From NCBI RefSeq assembly GCF_039542055.1, contig NZ_BAABHK010000007.1, forward strand, positions 426,847 through 490,846: 64,000 nt of DNA, written 5' to 3'. Made by a program: the position numbers and the translations under genes. The DNA comes from Actinoallomurus vinaceus. Lineage in GTDB: Bacteria; Actinomycetota; Actinomycetes; Streptosporangiales; Streptosporangiaceae. Shown here in pieces: positions 33,093 through 41,687 of the stretch (within the stretch, counting starts at the first letter, position 1; each line of letters starts with the position of its first letter). The notes beneath the pieces were generated by a model. The model saw only the letters and a program-made list of their open reading frames with translations. It had not been told where the DNA came from and did not search any database.

Positions 33093-36000
33093 TCACGATC
33101 CGTCGATCTCGGCCAGCAGGCCGCGCAGTTCCTCGGCCTCCGGAACGCCGAGTTCGGTGTAGAGGTCCATGGCCTGTTTGGCGTGATCGCGGGCCGGGGC
33201 GGTGTGGCCGAGGTCCCGCTGGGTGCGCGCCAGTCCTTCGTGGGCCCGGGCCTGCTCGGGGCGGTTGCCCAGTTCCTCGGCGAGGGCGAGGGCGGCGTCA
33301 TGCTCGTGGAGAGCCAGGGCGAGATCGCCGGTGACTCGGGCGACCTCTCCCAGCCCGTTGAGGGTGGAGGACTCGTCACTGCGGTTGCCGAGCTCGCGGT
33401 AGAGGTCCCGGGCCTGCCGGTGGTGGTCGCGGGCCTGTTCGTACTGCCGCTGTTCTCGGTACACCGGCCCGAGACAGTCCAGTACATGGGCCTCACCGCC
33501 TCGGTTGCCGAGCTCGCGGTGCAGGTCCAGAGCCTGCCGGAGCTGGTCGCGGGCCTGGTCGGACCGGCCCTGCCGGTGATGGAGCATTCCGAGGCTGCTC
33601 AGGACGTGGGCCTCGCCGATGTGGTTGCCGATGTCACGGCATGCCTCCAGGGCGTCCCGCAGGTGCCGGTACGCCTGCTCGTGATCACGCTGCATTGCGC
33701 ACAGCAGGCCCAAGGTGTTGCACGCCCGGGACTCGCCGAACCGGTCTCCGATCTCCTTGCACACCTCCAGCCCGCGGAGGGAGAGTGCGTATGCCTGGTC
33801 GTAGCGGCCTTGCCGCCAGTACGCCCAGCCGAGTTCGATCAGTGCGCGGCCCTCGCCGGCCCGGTCCGCGGTGCGCGTGCTCGCCCGGAGTGCCTGATTG
33901 TGCAGGGTGATCGCATCCGAATGATGGGCATGCCCGTCCAGATACGGCCGCAGGATGGCCGACAGGCGTACGGCGTGGGCGGAGTCGGCGTAGCCGGTGG
34001 AGTGGGTGGTGGCGATGAGGTTGGCGCGTTCGGCGTCCAGCCACGCGGTCGCCTCGGCCGTGTCGTGGAAGGTCACGGCGGAGGTCGTCGGCTCGGGGAT
34101 GGGCGGGCGTTGCCGTTTGCCGTAGGGGAAGAGGAGATCGACCGCCGTGTGGGCGGTGTAAAGGTAGTGGTCGAGCAGCCGGGTCGTCGCGTCGAGGCGG
34201 GCGTCGGCGGTCTCTTCCGCGGCGGCGGTGGACCGGGCGTGTTCGCGCAGCAGGTCGTGGAAGGTGTAGCGGCCGGGCTCGTGCTGCAACAGGGCATGAG
34301 CGTCCAGAAGATGCTCCAGGAGCGTCTCCGCCTCCTCCACCGGGACGCCGGCCAGCGCCGCGGCCGCGTGTGGGTCGGTGTCGTGCCCGGGGTGCAGGCC
34401 GAGGAGCCGGAACATGCGTTGCTGGGCGGGACTGAGCTGCTGGTAGGTGAGGGCGAACGCGGAGGCGACGCTCCGCTCGGCGGTCGACAGTTCGGTCAGC
34501 CGGCGGCTCTGGTCACGTAGGCGGCCGGCCAGGTATTCGACCGTCCATTGCGGGCGATGGTGAAGGCGGGCCGCGGCGATCCGTACGGCCAGTGGCAGAA
34601 GACCGCACAGTTGCAGGACGTCCAGGACCGCGATGGGTTCGGCGTCCGCCCGGTCTCCCACGATGCGGGCGAACAGGTCGACGGCGTCTCTGGCCGGCAG
34701 CAGATCCACCGACAGCGTTCGCACGCCGTCGAGGCCGGTGAGTCGCCTACGGCTGGTGATCACCATGAGGCCGTCGGTCATGCCGGGCAGGAGTGGCCGT
34801 ACGTGGTCGGCGTCGGCGGCGTTGTCCAGTACGGTCAGGACCCGGCGGTCCGCGAGTTCGGCCCGCCACAGCGCGGCACGGTCGGTGAGCGAGGGCGGGA
34901 TGCGTTCGGCCGGCACGCCGAGTTGCCGCAGCAGGATCTCCAGCGCGGCGGCGGCGTCGGCCGGGGCCTGGCCCGCAGTATGCGCGTGCAGGTCGACGAA
35001 GAGCTGGCCGTCCGGGTAATGCTCGGCGAGCCGGTGTGCGGCGTGGGTCGCCAGTGCCGTCTTGCCGATCCCGGCCATGCCGTCGATCGTTGCGAGCGTC
35101 ACTCCTTCGGACGAGAAGCGGGAAAGCTGGTCGAGTTCCGCCGTACGTCCCGCGAAGTCCGGTGTGTCATACGGCAAGAAGCATGGCCCGGGAACGGAGC
35201 GGTGCCGCCGTTCCCGATTCTTCGCGGGGTCCTCGGACGCGATGACGGCGGTCTGCTCGGTGACCGGTGTGGCGACGGGCGGGTCGCCACCGGGGAACCG
35301 CACCTCCGGATCGTCGCGCAGAATGGCTCGTTCGAGGGCGATGAAGGCTCGGCCCGGGTCAAGTCCCTGCTGCTCGGCGAGGTTCGCCCGAAGGGCGCGG
35401 GCGGCCGCCAGCGCGTCCACCTGCCGACCGGCGCGGTGCAGGGCCAGCATGAAATGCCCGCACAGCCGTTCCCGCAACGGGTGAGCCGCCACCGGGGCGG
35501 CCAGCTCATCGATGAGGTCCTCATGCCGGCCCAGGGACAGTTCGAGCTCGGCCAGCCGCTCGATCGCCGTCAGCCGCCGCTCCTCCAACCATGTCCGAGC
35601 CGCGGCGACGTAGTCGGCGTTCACGTCCGCGAAGGCATTCCCCCGCCAAAGGCGGAGCGCGGCGCGAATCTGCCGCACGGCGGCCTGTGGATCACTGGCG
35701 GCCTGTATGTGGGCGGCGGTGACCAGGGTGGTGAACTCCTCGAGATCGAGCTGTCCGGGCGCCGGCAGGGCCACATAGCCGGCGGCCCGGGTCACCAGCA
35801 CCTCTTCCGCCCCGGCCGCGCGGAGCACTCGGCGGATCGCCGTCACGGCCGCGTGAACCTGCGCCCGGGCGGTGTCCGGAGGTGTCTGGCCCCAGACGGC
35901 GTCGATGAGCCGGTCGGCGCTCATGACGGTCCGAGCGTTCAGAAGGAGGTAGGCCAGCACCGCACGGTGGCGCGGTGTGGCCCTGGGCAGGTCATGGTCA

Positions 36001-36188
36001 CCGGCCGACACTTCCACCGGACCGAGGATCGTGAACCGGACCTTGGCGTCAGGCCCCACCGGAGACACGGCCTGGACCGCTGTTGAGGTACCTCCGCGTC
36101 CTGCCACTTCACGCTCCTCGGGGAATGGGGTTCCAGCCTCCTTCGACGGCATCACGGAGATCAACGAGAGTTTCTGTAAGGAATCCAT
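33093..36188 (-). CDS. AfsR-type SARP regulator with NB-ARC and TPR domains
   Basis: 1031 residues. The SARP/OmpR DNA-binding domain spans about 50-130 (RFTILGPVEVSAGDHDLPRA, LLLNARTVMSADRLIDAVWG) and the bacterial transcriptional activation domain follows to about 290. NB-ARC: TIDGMAGIGKTALATH (P-loop), VLTVLDNAADADHV and LMVITSRRRLTGLD. From about residue 690 there are at least seven TPRs with ARDLYRELGNR-like units. AfsR homologues activate secondary metabolism in response to phosphorylation or ligand. The start could be ATG 36188 or the ATG near 36152; both lie upstream of the conserved domain. Divergent from the gene at 36280, with SARP-like repeats in between. Confidence 0.93.
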   Translation of the reverse strand: MDSLQKLSLISVMPSKEAGTPFPEEREVAGRGGTSTAVQAVSPVGPDAKVRFTILGPVEVSAGDHDLPRATPRHRAVLAYLLLNARTVMSADRLIDAVWGQTPPDTARAQVHAAVTAIRRVLRAAGAEEVLVTRAAGYVALPAPGQLDLEEFTTLVTAAHIQAASDPQAAVRQIRAALRLWRGNAFADVNADYVAAARTWLEERRLTAIERLAELELSLGRHEDLIDELAAPVAAHPLRERLCGHFMLALHRAGRQVDALAAARALRANLAEQQGLDPGRAFIALERAILRDDPEVRFPGGDPPVATPVTEQTAVIASEDPAKNRERRHRSVPGPCFLPYDTPDFAGRTAELDQLSRFSSEGVTLATIDGMAGIGKTALATHAAHRLAEHYPDGQLFVDLHAHTAGQAPADAAAALEILLRQLGVPAERIPPSLTDRAALWRAELADRRVLTVLDNAADADHVRPLLPGMTDGLMVITSRRRLTGLDGVRTLSVDLLPARDAVDLFARIVGDRADAEPIAVLDVLQLCGLLPLAVRIAAARLHHRPQWTVEYLAGRLRDQSRRLTELSTAERSVASAFALTYQQLSPAQQRMFRLLGLHPGHDTDPHAAAALAGVPVEEAETLLEHLLDAHALLQHEPGRYTFHDLLREHARSTAAAEETADARLDATTRLLDHYLYTAHTAVDLLFPYGKRQRPPIPEPTTSAVTFHDTAEATAWLDAERANLIATTHSTGYADSAHAVRLSAILRPYLDGHAHHSDAITLHNQALRASTRTADRAGEGRALIELGWAYWRQGRYDQAYALSLRGLEVCKEIGDRFGESRACNTLGLLCAMQRDHEQAYRHLRDALEACRDIGNHIGEAHVLSSLGMLHHRQGRSDQARDQLRQALDLHRELGNRGGEAHVLDCLGPVYREQRQYEQARDHHRQARDLYRELGNRSDESSTLNGLGEVARVTGDLALALHEHDAALALAEELGNRPEQARAHEGLARTQRDLGHTAPARDHAKQAMDLYTELGVPEAEELRGLLAEIDGS

Positions 36189-36214
36189 AACCTGTGGCTT
36201 AACTCTGGATACGG

Positions 36215-36243
36215 GCTCATCGGGCGCTCATCGCGAACGCATC
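36215..36243 (+). promoter_or_regulatory. SARP-type heptamer direct repeats
   Basis: GCTCATC at 36215 and 36226, and ACGCATC at 36237 (5 of 7), recur every 11 bp, the helical spacing of AfsR/SARP sites. They lie upstream of a TATTCA -10-like box at 36270-36275 before the gene at 36280. The adjacent SARP is the likely binder. Confidence 0.55.
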
Positions 36244-36279
36244 GCGGATCGATCAACACGGCCGCCCAGTATTCATCCC

Positions 36280-36714
36280 ATGACCGGCTCTCCCCGGATC
36301 GAGGCCAGGCCCGTCGTCGATCACCTGCAGTACTCCGAGACGTCCCTCCCGCGCAGTGGGTTCACGGTACGGATCGGACGAGGGACCGAGGACAGGCCTG
36401 CCCTGCAGATTCACGACGCCTCGGGCCGGCTGGTGGATGTGGCCGTGGCCCACTCCTTCGTCTCCGTCCTGCTGCGCGGCGGCGTACGCAGTGGACGCGG
36501 CGAAGGCCTGTGGGCGCTGTCGTGGGGACAGCTCACTCCGGGCCGTGACGACGTCGCGGTGCTGTTCGCCGGCCGCTCCGACGCGGTCCAGCCGGTCCGG
36601 CCGATCATCATCGCCGGTGCCTTCTGGGTCGCCGAGGCCGGCGGCGACTTCCGCACCGTCTCGGCCGCCGCCGACGGTGACCGCGCCACTCGGCGGCTGC
36701 GCCCTTTCCACTGA
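36280..36714 (+). CDS. Small protein of unknown function, likely SARP target
   Basis: 144 residues with beta-strand-rich sequence (FTVRIGRGTEDRPALQIHDA, RLVDVAVAHSFVSVLLRGG, PVRPIIIAGAFWVAEAGGDF). No known family comes to mind. No Shine-Dalgarno sequence; ATG 36280 lies just after a -10-like box, so the mRNA may be leaderless. The drug exporter follows 57 bp downstream on the same strand. The coding frame is supported by its GC3 pattern. Confidence 0.6.
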   Translation: MTGSPRIEARPVVDHLQYSETSLPRSGFTVRIGRGTEDRPALQIHDASGRLVDVAVAHSFVSVLLRGGVRSGRGEGLWALSWGQLTPGRDDVAVLFAGRSDAVQPVRPIIIAGAFWVAEAGGDFRTVSAAADGDRATRRLRPFH

Positions 36715-36771
36715 CCGCCGGCTCGACCTGACACCGGCTCGACCTGACACCACAACCATTGGAGGGATCAA

Positions 36772-38229
36772 GTGTCCTTGCGGGATGAAGTCCGAATCAG
36801 CGCGCCGGCCGACTCGCCGCCGGCCTCCGGGCGCAACCTCGGCCTGGCGTTGCTCGTCATCGCGGCCGCACAACTCATGCTGGTGCTGGACGGCACGATC
36901 GTGACGGTCGCACTGCCCAGCATCCAGAAGTCGCTGCACCTGGCCGCGGCCGATCTGAACTGGGTGCTGACCGCGTACGCCCTGGCATTCGGCGGATTGC
37001 TGCTGGTCGGCGGGCGCGCCGGTGACCTGCTGGGGCGGCGCCGGGTCTTCCGCATCGGCCTGGTCGTGTTCACCCTGGCCTCGCTGGCGGGAGGCTTCGC
37101 CACCACCGGGTCGGTGTTGATCGCCGCCCGTGTCGTCCAGGGCCTCGGTGCCGCGATCGCCGCGCCCACCGCGTTGTCGTTGCTGGCGACCACGTTCCCG
37201 GCCGGTCCTGAGCGCAACAAGGCGCTGGGCGTGTACGGGGCGATGGGCGGGCTCGGGTCGGTGGTCGGCCTGCTGCTCGGTGGGGCTCTCACGGAGTACC
37301 TGTCCTGGCGGTGGATCCTGTTCGTGAACGTCCCCATCGCCGTCGCGGTGCTGGCCGGAACCACCGTTCTGCTCGAGGGCGACCGCGACCGCGGAAGGGT
37401 CGATCTCCCCGGCGCGATCACGGCGACCGGGGGTCTCGCCTCGCTGGTCTACGCGATCAACCGGGCCAATCAGCACGGCTGGTCCGACGGGGTCTCCCTC
37501 GGCTTCTTCGGCGTCGCGGCCGCACTTCTGGTCGCATTCATCCTCATCCAGCGCCATGCCTCCGCGCCGGTGATGCCGCCCGCCATCCTGGCGGACCGGG
37601 GCCGCGCCGGAGCGAACCTGGTCAACTTCCTGATGGGCGGCGGCATGCTCGCCACCTTCTACTTCCTCACCCTCTACATGCAGGTCGTCAAGGGCTACAA
37701 GCCCATGCAGACCGGCCTGGCGTACCTGCCCTTCGCCGTCGGCATCGGCATCGCCGCCGGCGCCATCGGACCGCAGCTGCTGGGCCGATTCTCCGAGCGC
37801 GCCGTCACCGCCGCCGGGATGCTGGTCGCCGCCGTCGGCATGGCCTGGTTCGGCCTGCTCACCCCGGGCCAGAACCCCTGGACGGTCCTGCTTCCCGCCC
37901 AGCTGGTCGCCGGTCTCGGCCTCGGCCTGGCCTTCGTCACGGTGACGATCGCGGGGGTCCGCGGCGTCGACGCGCACCACACCGGCATCGCCTCCGGGCT
38001 CGTCAACACCACCCTGCAGATCGGCGGCGCCCTCGGCCTGGCCGTACTGGCGGCCATCGCCACCGAGGCCACCGGGCACGGTTCGCCCCCGTCGCCGCAG
38101 GACCTCACCCATGGCTACACCACCGGGATCCTGTCCGGCGGCGCGCTCTACGTCGCCGGACTCGTGATCGCGGTCCTGACCATGAGCGGGAGCCGCGGCC
38201 AGACGGAGATGGAGCCCCAGCACCGCTGA
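36772..38229 (+). CDS. DHA2-family MFS drug exporter (14 TM)
   Basis: 485 residues, about 14 hydrophobic segments. Motif A is GGRAGDLLGRRRVFRIG, and motif C-like GAMGGLGSVVGLLLGGALT is present, as in EmrB/QacA proton-driven exporters. Motif D1-like LDGTIVTVALPSIQ is also clear. GTG 36772 has GGAGG at 36761-36765. It is probably transcribed with the preceding gene under SARP control and exports a toxic or secreted metabolite. Confidence 0.93.
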   Translation: MSLRDEVRISAPADSPPASGRNLGLALLVIAAAQLMLVLDGTIVTVALPSIQKSLHLAAADLNWVLTAYALAFGGLLLVGGRAGDLLGRRRVFRIGLVVFTLASLAGGFATTGSVLIAARVVQGLGAAIAAPTALSLLATTFPAGPERNKALGVYGAMGGLGSVVGLLLGGALTEYLSWRWILFVNVPIAVAVLAGTTVLLEGDRDRGRVDLPGAITATGGLASLVYAINRANQHGWSDGVSLGFFGVAAALLVAFILIQRHASAPVMPPAILADRGRAGANLVNFLMGGGMLATFYFLTLYMQVVKGYKPMQTGLAYLPFAVGIGIAAGAIGPQLLGRFSERAVTAAGMLVAAVGMAWFGLLTPGQNPWTVLLPAQLVAGLGLGLAFVTVTIAGVRGVDAHHTGIASGLVNTTLQIGGALGLAVLAAIATEATGHGSPPSPQDLTHGYTTGILSGGALYVAGLVIAVLTMSGSRGQTEMEPQHR

Positions 38230-38258
38230 GGCCTCCGCCGACCGTGTCGGCACGAAGT

Positions 38259-38300
38259 GCGGCAGTGCCCCGTGGCACCGATCGAGAGGGGCACTGCCGC
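38259..38300 (+). terminator. 13-bp stem hairpin between exporter and NADH dehydrogenase genes
   Basis: 38259-38271 pairs perfectly with 38288-38300 around a 16-base loop, 30 bp after the exporter stop. Confidence 0.6.
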
Positions 38301-38329
38301 CGGAGCCACGCGTGAAAGGTAGGACACAT

Positions 38330-39661
38330 ATGAAGCGTCCCCGCATCGTGATCCTCGGAGCCGGGTTCGCCGGCTTCCAGGCGGCCCGTACCCTGTCCCG
38401 CACGTACGGAGACGCCGTCGAGGTGGTGCTGGTCAACCCCACCGACTTCGCGGTCTACCTGCCGCTGTTGCCCGAGGTCGCAGCCGGGATCGTCGACCCG
38501 CGCCACATCTCGGTGTCGATCACCGCGACCCTGCCAGGGGTACGCCTGGTCCTCGGCACGGTCACCGGGCTCGATCCGAAAACCGCGACCGTCGAATACA
38601 TCGACCCCGAAGCCAGGCCCGGCACGCTCGGCTACGACCGCCTGATCGTGGCCGTCGGCAGCGTGACCAAGGTTCTGCCGATCGAGGGCGCCACCCGGCA
38701 CAGCCATGGCTTCAAAGGCATCCCCGAGGCGCTGTACCTGCGGGACCACATGATCCGGCAGGTCGAGCTCGCCGCGGTCGCCGACGATCCCGCCGAACGC
38801 GCCGCCCGGCTCACGTTCGTCGTGGTCGGCGCCGGCTACTCCGGAACCGAGGTAGCGGCGGCCGGGCAGCTGCTCACCCGGGCGCTGATCCGCCGCAACC
38901 CCCTCCTGCGCGGCGAACGGGCCCGCTGGCTGCTCCTGCAGCTCGGCGACCACGTGCTGCCCGAGATGCGGCCCCGCATGCGGGCCACCGCCGAACGCGT
39001 CCTCACCAGACGTGGTGTGGAGGTGCGGCTCGGCACCTCGATCAACCGGGCGGCCTCGGAAGGGGTGACCCTCACCGACGGTGAGTTCGTCGGGGCTCGA
39101 ACGGTCGTGTGGACCACCGGAGTACGGCCCGATCCCGTCGTGGACGGCTTCGGCCTCCCCACCGCCGCCGGGGGCAGGGTCGCCGTGGACGAGTACATGG
39201 CCGTACGTGACCATCCGGGGATCTACGCCGCCGGAGACGTCGCCGCGGTGCCCGACCTCACCCGCCCTGGCCAGATCACCCCGATGACCGGCCAGCACGC
39301 GACCCGGCAGGGCAAGGTGGTCGCCCGCAACGTCGCCGCCTCACTGGGGCTCCACGGGAGAGCGAGGCCTTATCGGCATCGCAACCTCGGCTTCGTCGTG
39401 GACCTCGGCGGGTGGAAGGCGGCAGCCGACCCGCTCGGCGTCCCGCTTTCCGGAGTCCTCGCCAAGGCCGTCACCCGCGGCTACCATCTGTGGTCGATCC
39501 CCGCCAACCGGCCCCGGATCCTCACCGACTGGGTGCTGGACGCCGTCCTGCCCCGGCTCAGCGTCCAACTCGGCCTCGTCCGCTCCGGAGCGGTCCCTCT
39601 CGACACCGCGGATCCCGAACTTCCCTACGACCACTCCCCTGCCTCTGTCACAACTCTCTGA
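38330..39661 (+). CDS. ndh: Type II NADH dehydrogenase-like flavoprotein
   Basis: 443 residues. Two Rossmann folds: RIVILGAGFAGFQAARTL (FAD) and FVVVGAGYSGTEVAAAGQ (NAD), plus GIYAAGDVAAVPD (FAD motif) and GQHATRQGKVVARN. The C-terminal amphipathic segment would attach to the membrane. It oxidises NADH and passes electrons to quinone without pumping. ATG 38330 with AAAGGTAGGAC upstream is preferred over GTG 38312. Convergent with the MerR-peroxiredoxin gene (18-bp gap). Confidence 0.88.
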   Translation: MKRPRIVILGAGFAGFQAARTLSRTYGDAVEVVLVNPTDFAVYLPLLPEVAAGIVDPRHISVSITATLPGVRLVLGTVTGLDPKTATVEYIDPEARPGTLGYDRLIVAVGSVTKVLPIEGATRHSHGFKGIPEALYLRDHMIRQVELAAVADDPAERAARLTFVVVGAGYSGTEVAAAGQLLTRALIRRNPLLRGERARWLLLQLGDHVLPEMRPRMRATAERVLTRRGVEVRLGTSINRAASEGVTLTDGEFVGARTVVWTTGVRPDPVVDGFGLPTAAGGRVAVDEYMAVRDHPGIYAAGDVAAVPDLTRPGQITPMTGQHATRQGKVVARNVAASLGLHGRARPYRHRNLGFVVDLGGWKAAADPLGVPLSGVLAKAVTRGYHLWSIPANRPRILTDWVLDAVLPRLSVQLGLVRSGAVPLDTADPELPYDHSPASVTTL

Positions 39662-39679
39662 ACGATCATGTCGGGCCGC

Positions 39680-40642
39680 TCAGTCACCAAGGGTGTCGTG
39701 CAGCCAGCCGAGCACCTGGCGCGCGTGCCGGTCGGGCGGGAAGATCGGGTAGAAGACGTGCTCGATCCGTCCATCGCGGATGACGAGCGTCAGGCGCTTG
39801 TAGAGTCGGGACCCGCCGGCGTGGAAGGTGGGCAGGTCGAGCGCGTCGGCGAGCCGGAAGCCGGTGTCGGACAGCATGGCGAAGGGCAGGCTGAGCCGGT
39901 CGACGACTTCGCGCTGGTAGTCGGTGTCCTGGCTGGACAGCCCGAACACACCGCTCACGCCCGCCTCCCTCAGCTCTTCGTGGTGGTCGCGGAAACCGCA
40001 GGCCTCCGGAGTACAACCGCGGGCCCCCGGGATGGCGTCCCAGCCCTCGGGCAGATCGGCGTCCGGCCTGCCCGTTAGGGGGTAGCAGTACAGGATCGAC
40101 CGGCCGTCCCGGCCCAGCTCCGCGAGGTCGATCATGTCGCCCGCCGTGCTCGGCAGCCGCAGGGAGGGGACGGCCCGCCCGGGCAGGTGATCGGCCGCGC
40201 CGTCGTCGTACGGAACCGGCAGGTCGGCGGGGAGCTTCGTGGGGTCGTGCACAACGGTCCTTTCCTCGAACGGCTCGCTGAGCGTGCTGCCGCGGTAGGC
40301 GGCCTGGCGCAGGTGGTGGACGAGGATGTCCCGCCGCGTGGTGAGCGCCTCGATCCGCGCGTTGAGATCCGTGATGGCCTGCTGATAACCGGCCAGCGCG
40401 GCCGGGCAGTCGTCGGCGTGCTCTCGGCCGGCCGCCAGACATTCCAGGAACGGCCGGGTCTGTTCGACCCGGAGCCCCAGTTCGCTCAACGCCCGTACCT
40501 CACGGACCAGCCGGACATCGTGCTCGGAGTAGTCCCGGTAACCGTTGGGCAACCGCGCCGGCGTGATCAACTCCAGCGATTCGTAGTACCGGACCGTCTT
40601 GGTGGTCACTCCGGCCCGCCGGGCGAGCTCTCCGATCCTCAC
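39680..40642 (-). CDS. MerR-family regulator fused to a PrxQ-like peroxiredoxin
   Basis: 320 residues. Residues 1-70 are a MerR winged HTH (MRIGELARRAGVTTKTVRYY, LPNGYRDYSEHDVRLVREVR) and the dimerisation helix continues to about 110. From about residue 155 there is a thioredoxin-fold peroxiredoxin of the BCP/PrxQ type: GARGCTPEACGFRDHHEEL has Cys210 and Cys215 in the CxxxxC arrangement, so it should form an intramolecular disulfide with peroxide. Sensor and DNA-binding parts in one chain suggest direct thiol-based redox control. GTG 40642 is chosen; AGGTGGG lies upstream. Its promoter is a MerR-type site, so it is autoregulated. Confidence 0.9.
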   Translation of the reverse strand: MRIGELARRAGVTTKTVRYYESLELITPARLPNGYRDYSEHDVRLVREVRALSELGLRVEQTRPFLECLAAGREHADDCPAALAGYQQAITDLNARIEALTTRRDILVHHLRQAAYRGSTLSEPFEERTVVHDPTKLPADLPVPYDDGAADHLPGRAVPSLRLPSTAGDMIDLAELGRDGRSILYCYPLTGRPDADLPEGWDAIPGARGCTPEACGFRDHHEELREAGVSGVFGLSSQDTDYQREVVDRLSLPFAMLSDTGFRLADALDLPTFHAGGSRLYKRLTLVIRDGRIEHVFYPIFPPDRHARQVLGWLHDTLGD

Positions 40643-40685
40643 CGCGGCCCACCTGCGAAGACGCTCGTGTCGTCCATGAGGACGA

Positions 40686-40717
40686 AACTAGACCCTGCCC
40701 CCGTGGGCAGGGTCAAG
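40686..40717 (-). promoter_or_regulatory. MerR-type promoter/operator B, autoregulatory
   Basis: TTGACC (40716-40711) and CTAGTT (40691-40686) on the minus strand have a 19-bp spacer. The arms GACCCTGCCC and GGGCAGGGTC around CCGT are perfect. Against site A (30801-30830) it matches 27 of 30 bases, and two of the three differences are a compensated T-A to C-G change. Confidence 0.8.
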
Positions 40718-40777
40718 CCGTGGCCGGACCGGACACCCCAAGCACTGGACCGCGGGAATTTGGGTAGCGTCGCGTCC

Positions 40778-41635
40778 GTGCGGCTTCATGTGGGATGCGC
40801 GATGTGGACCCATGCGCCATGGCAGGGGCGTTTCGTGCCCCATCGGCTGCCTCCCGGGGAGCGGCTGAGGGCGTATGCGTCCTGGTGCAACGCGGTCGAG
40901 GGGAACACCACCTTCTACGCCATTCCGGCGCGGGGCACGGTGGAGACCTGGGCGGACCAGACCGACCCGGATTTCCGCTTCGTCCTGAAGCTGCCGAGGT
41001 CGATCACGCACGAACGCCGCCTCGGCGACGTCGGCGCGGAACTGCGGTCGTTCCTGCACGCGATCGAACCGCTCGGGCCGCGTGCCCACGCGCTGTGGAT
41101 CCAGCTGCCGCCGGCGTTCGCACCGGCGGACGTCGGAGTGCTGGCGGGCTTCCTGCGCCGGCTCCCTCCTTCGCACCGGTACGCCGTCGAGGTGCGTCAC
41201 CGCGCGTTCTTCGAGAACGAGAGCGCCACGCGGCTCCTCGAAAAGGCGCTCGCCGGCGTCGGCGCGGAGTGGATCCCCTTCGACACGACGGCCCTCTTCC
41301 AGACCCCGCCGACGAGCGACATGGAACGGGAGGCGTGGACGAAGAAGCCACGCGTGGCGCGACGTACGGTCGCCCTCACCGACCGCCCCATCGTCCGGTA
41401 CATCGGCCGGGACTCGGTCGACCGTACGGTCGAGGGCTGGCGGGGATGGGCCGACCAGGTCGCCCAGTGGCTGCGTGAGGGCCGTTCGCCGACCGTGTTC
41501 ATCCACACGCCCGACAACGCCGACGCATTGCTGCTCGCCCGCCGGTTCCACGACGACGTACGGGCGCGACTGCCCGAGGTCGAACCACTGCCCGAGCCGA
41601 TGCGGGCGCCGTCCGAGCCGCCGACACTGTTCTGA
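40778..41635 (+). CDS. DUF72 family protein
   Basis: 285 residues with the DUF72 TIM-barrel signature: LHVGCAMWTHAPWQGRFVP, YASWCNAVEGNTTFYAIPAR, DFRFVLKLPRSITHERRL and EVRHRAFFENES. Function unknown; a nuclease or glycosidase-like fold has been suggested. GTG 40778 is 8 nt after a TAGCGT -10-like box, so the mRNA is probably leaderless. Divergent from the MerR-peroxiredoxin gene with 135 bp between. Confidence 0.87.
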   Translation: MRLHVGCAMWTHAPWQGRFVPHRLPPGERLRAYASWCNAVEGNTTFYAIPARGTVETWADQTDPDFRFVLKLPRSITHERRLGDVGAELRSFLHAIEPLGPRAHALWIQLPPAFAPADVGVLAGFLRRLPPSHRYAVEVRHRAFFENESATRLLEKALAGVGAEWIPFDTTALFQTPPTSDMEREAWTKKPRVARRTVALTDRPIVRYIGRDSVDRTVEGWRGWADQVAQWLREGRSPTVFIHTPDNADALLLARRFHDDVRARLPEVEPLPEPMRAPSEPPTLF

Positions 41636-41687
41636 CGGACGACCCGTCACCTCCCAGACACCGTGCATCAATGCCCGGTCATGCACA

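Noticed and set aside
36253..38442. 729-residue minus-strand ORF opposite the MFS exporter
   Set aside because: Shadow frame of a recognisable membrane protein, rich in Asp/Gly/Gln/Arg without domain features.
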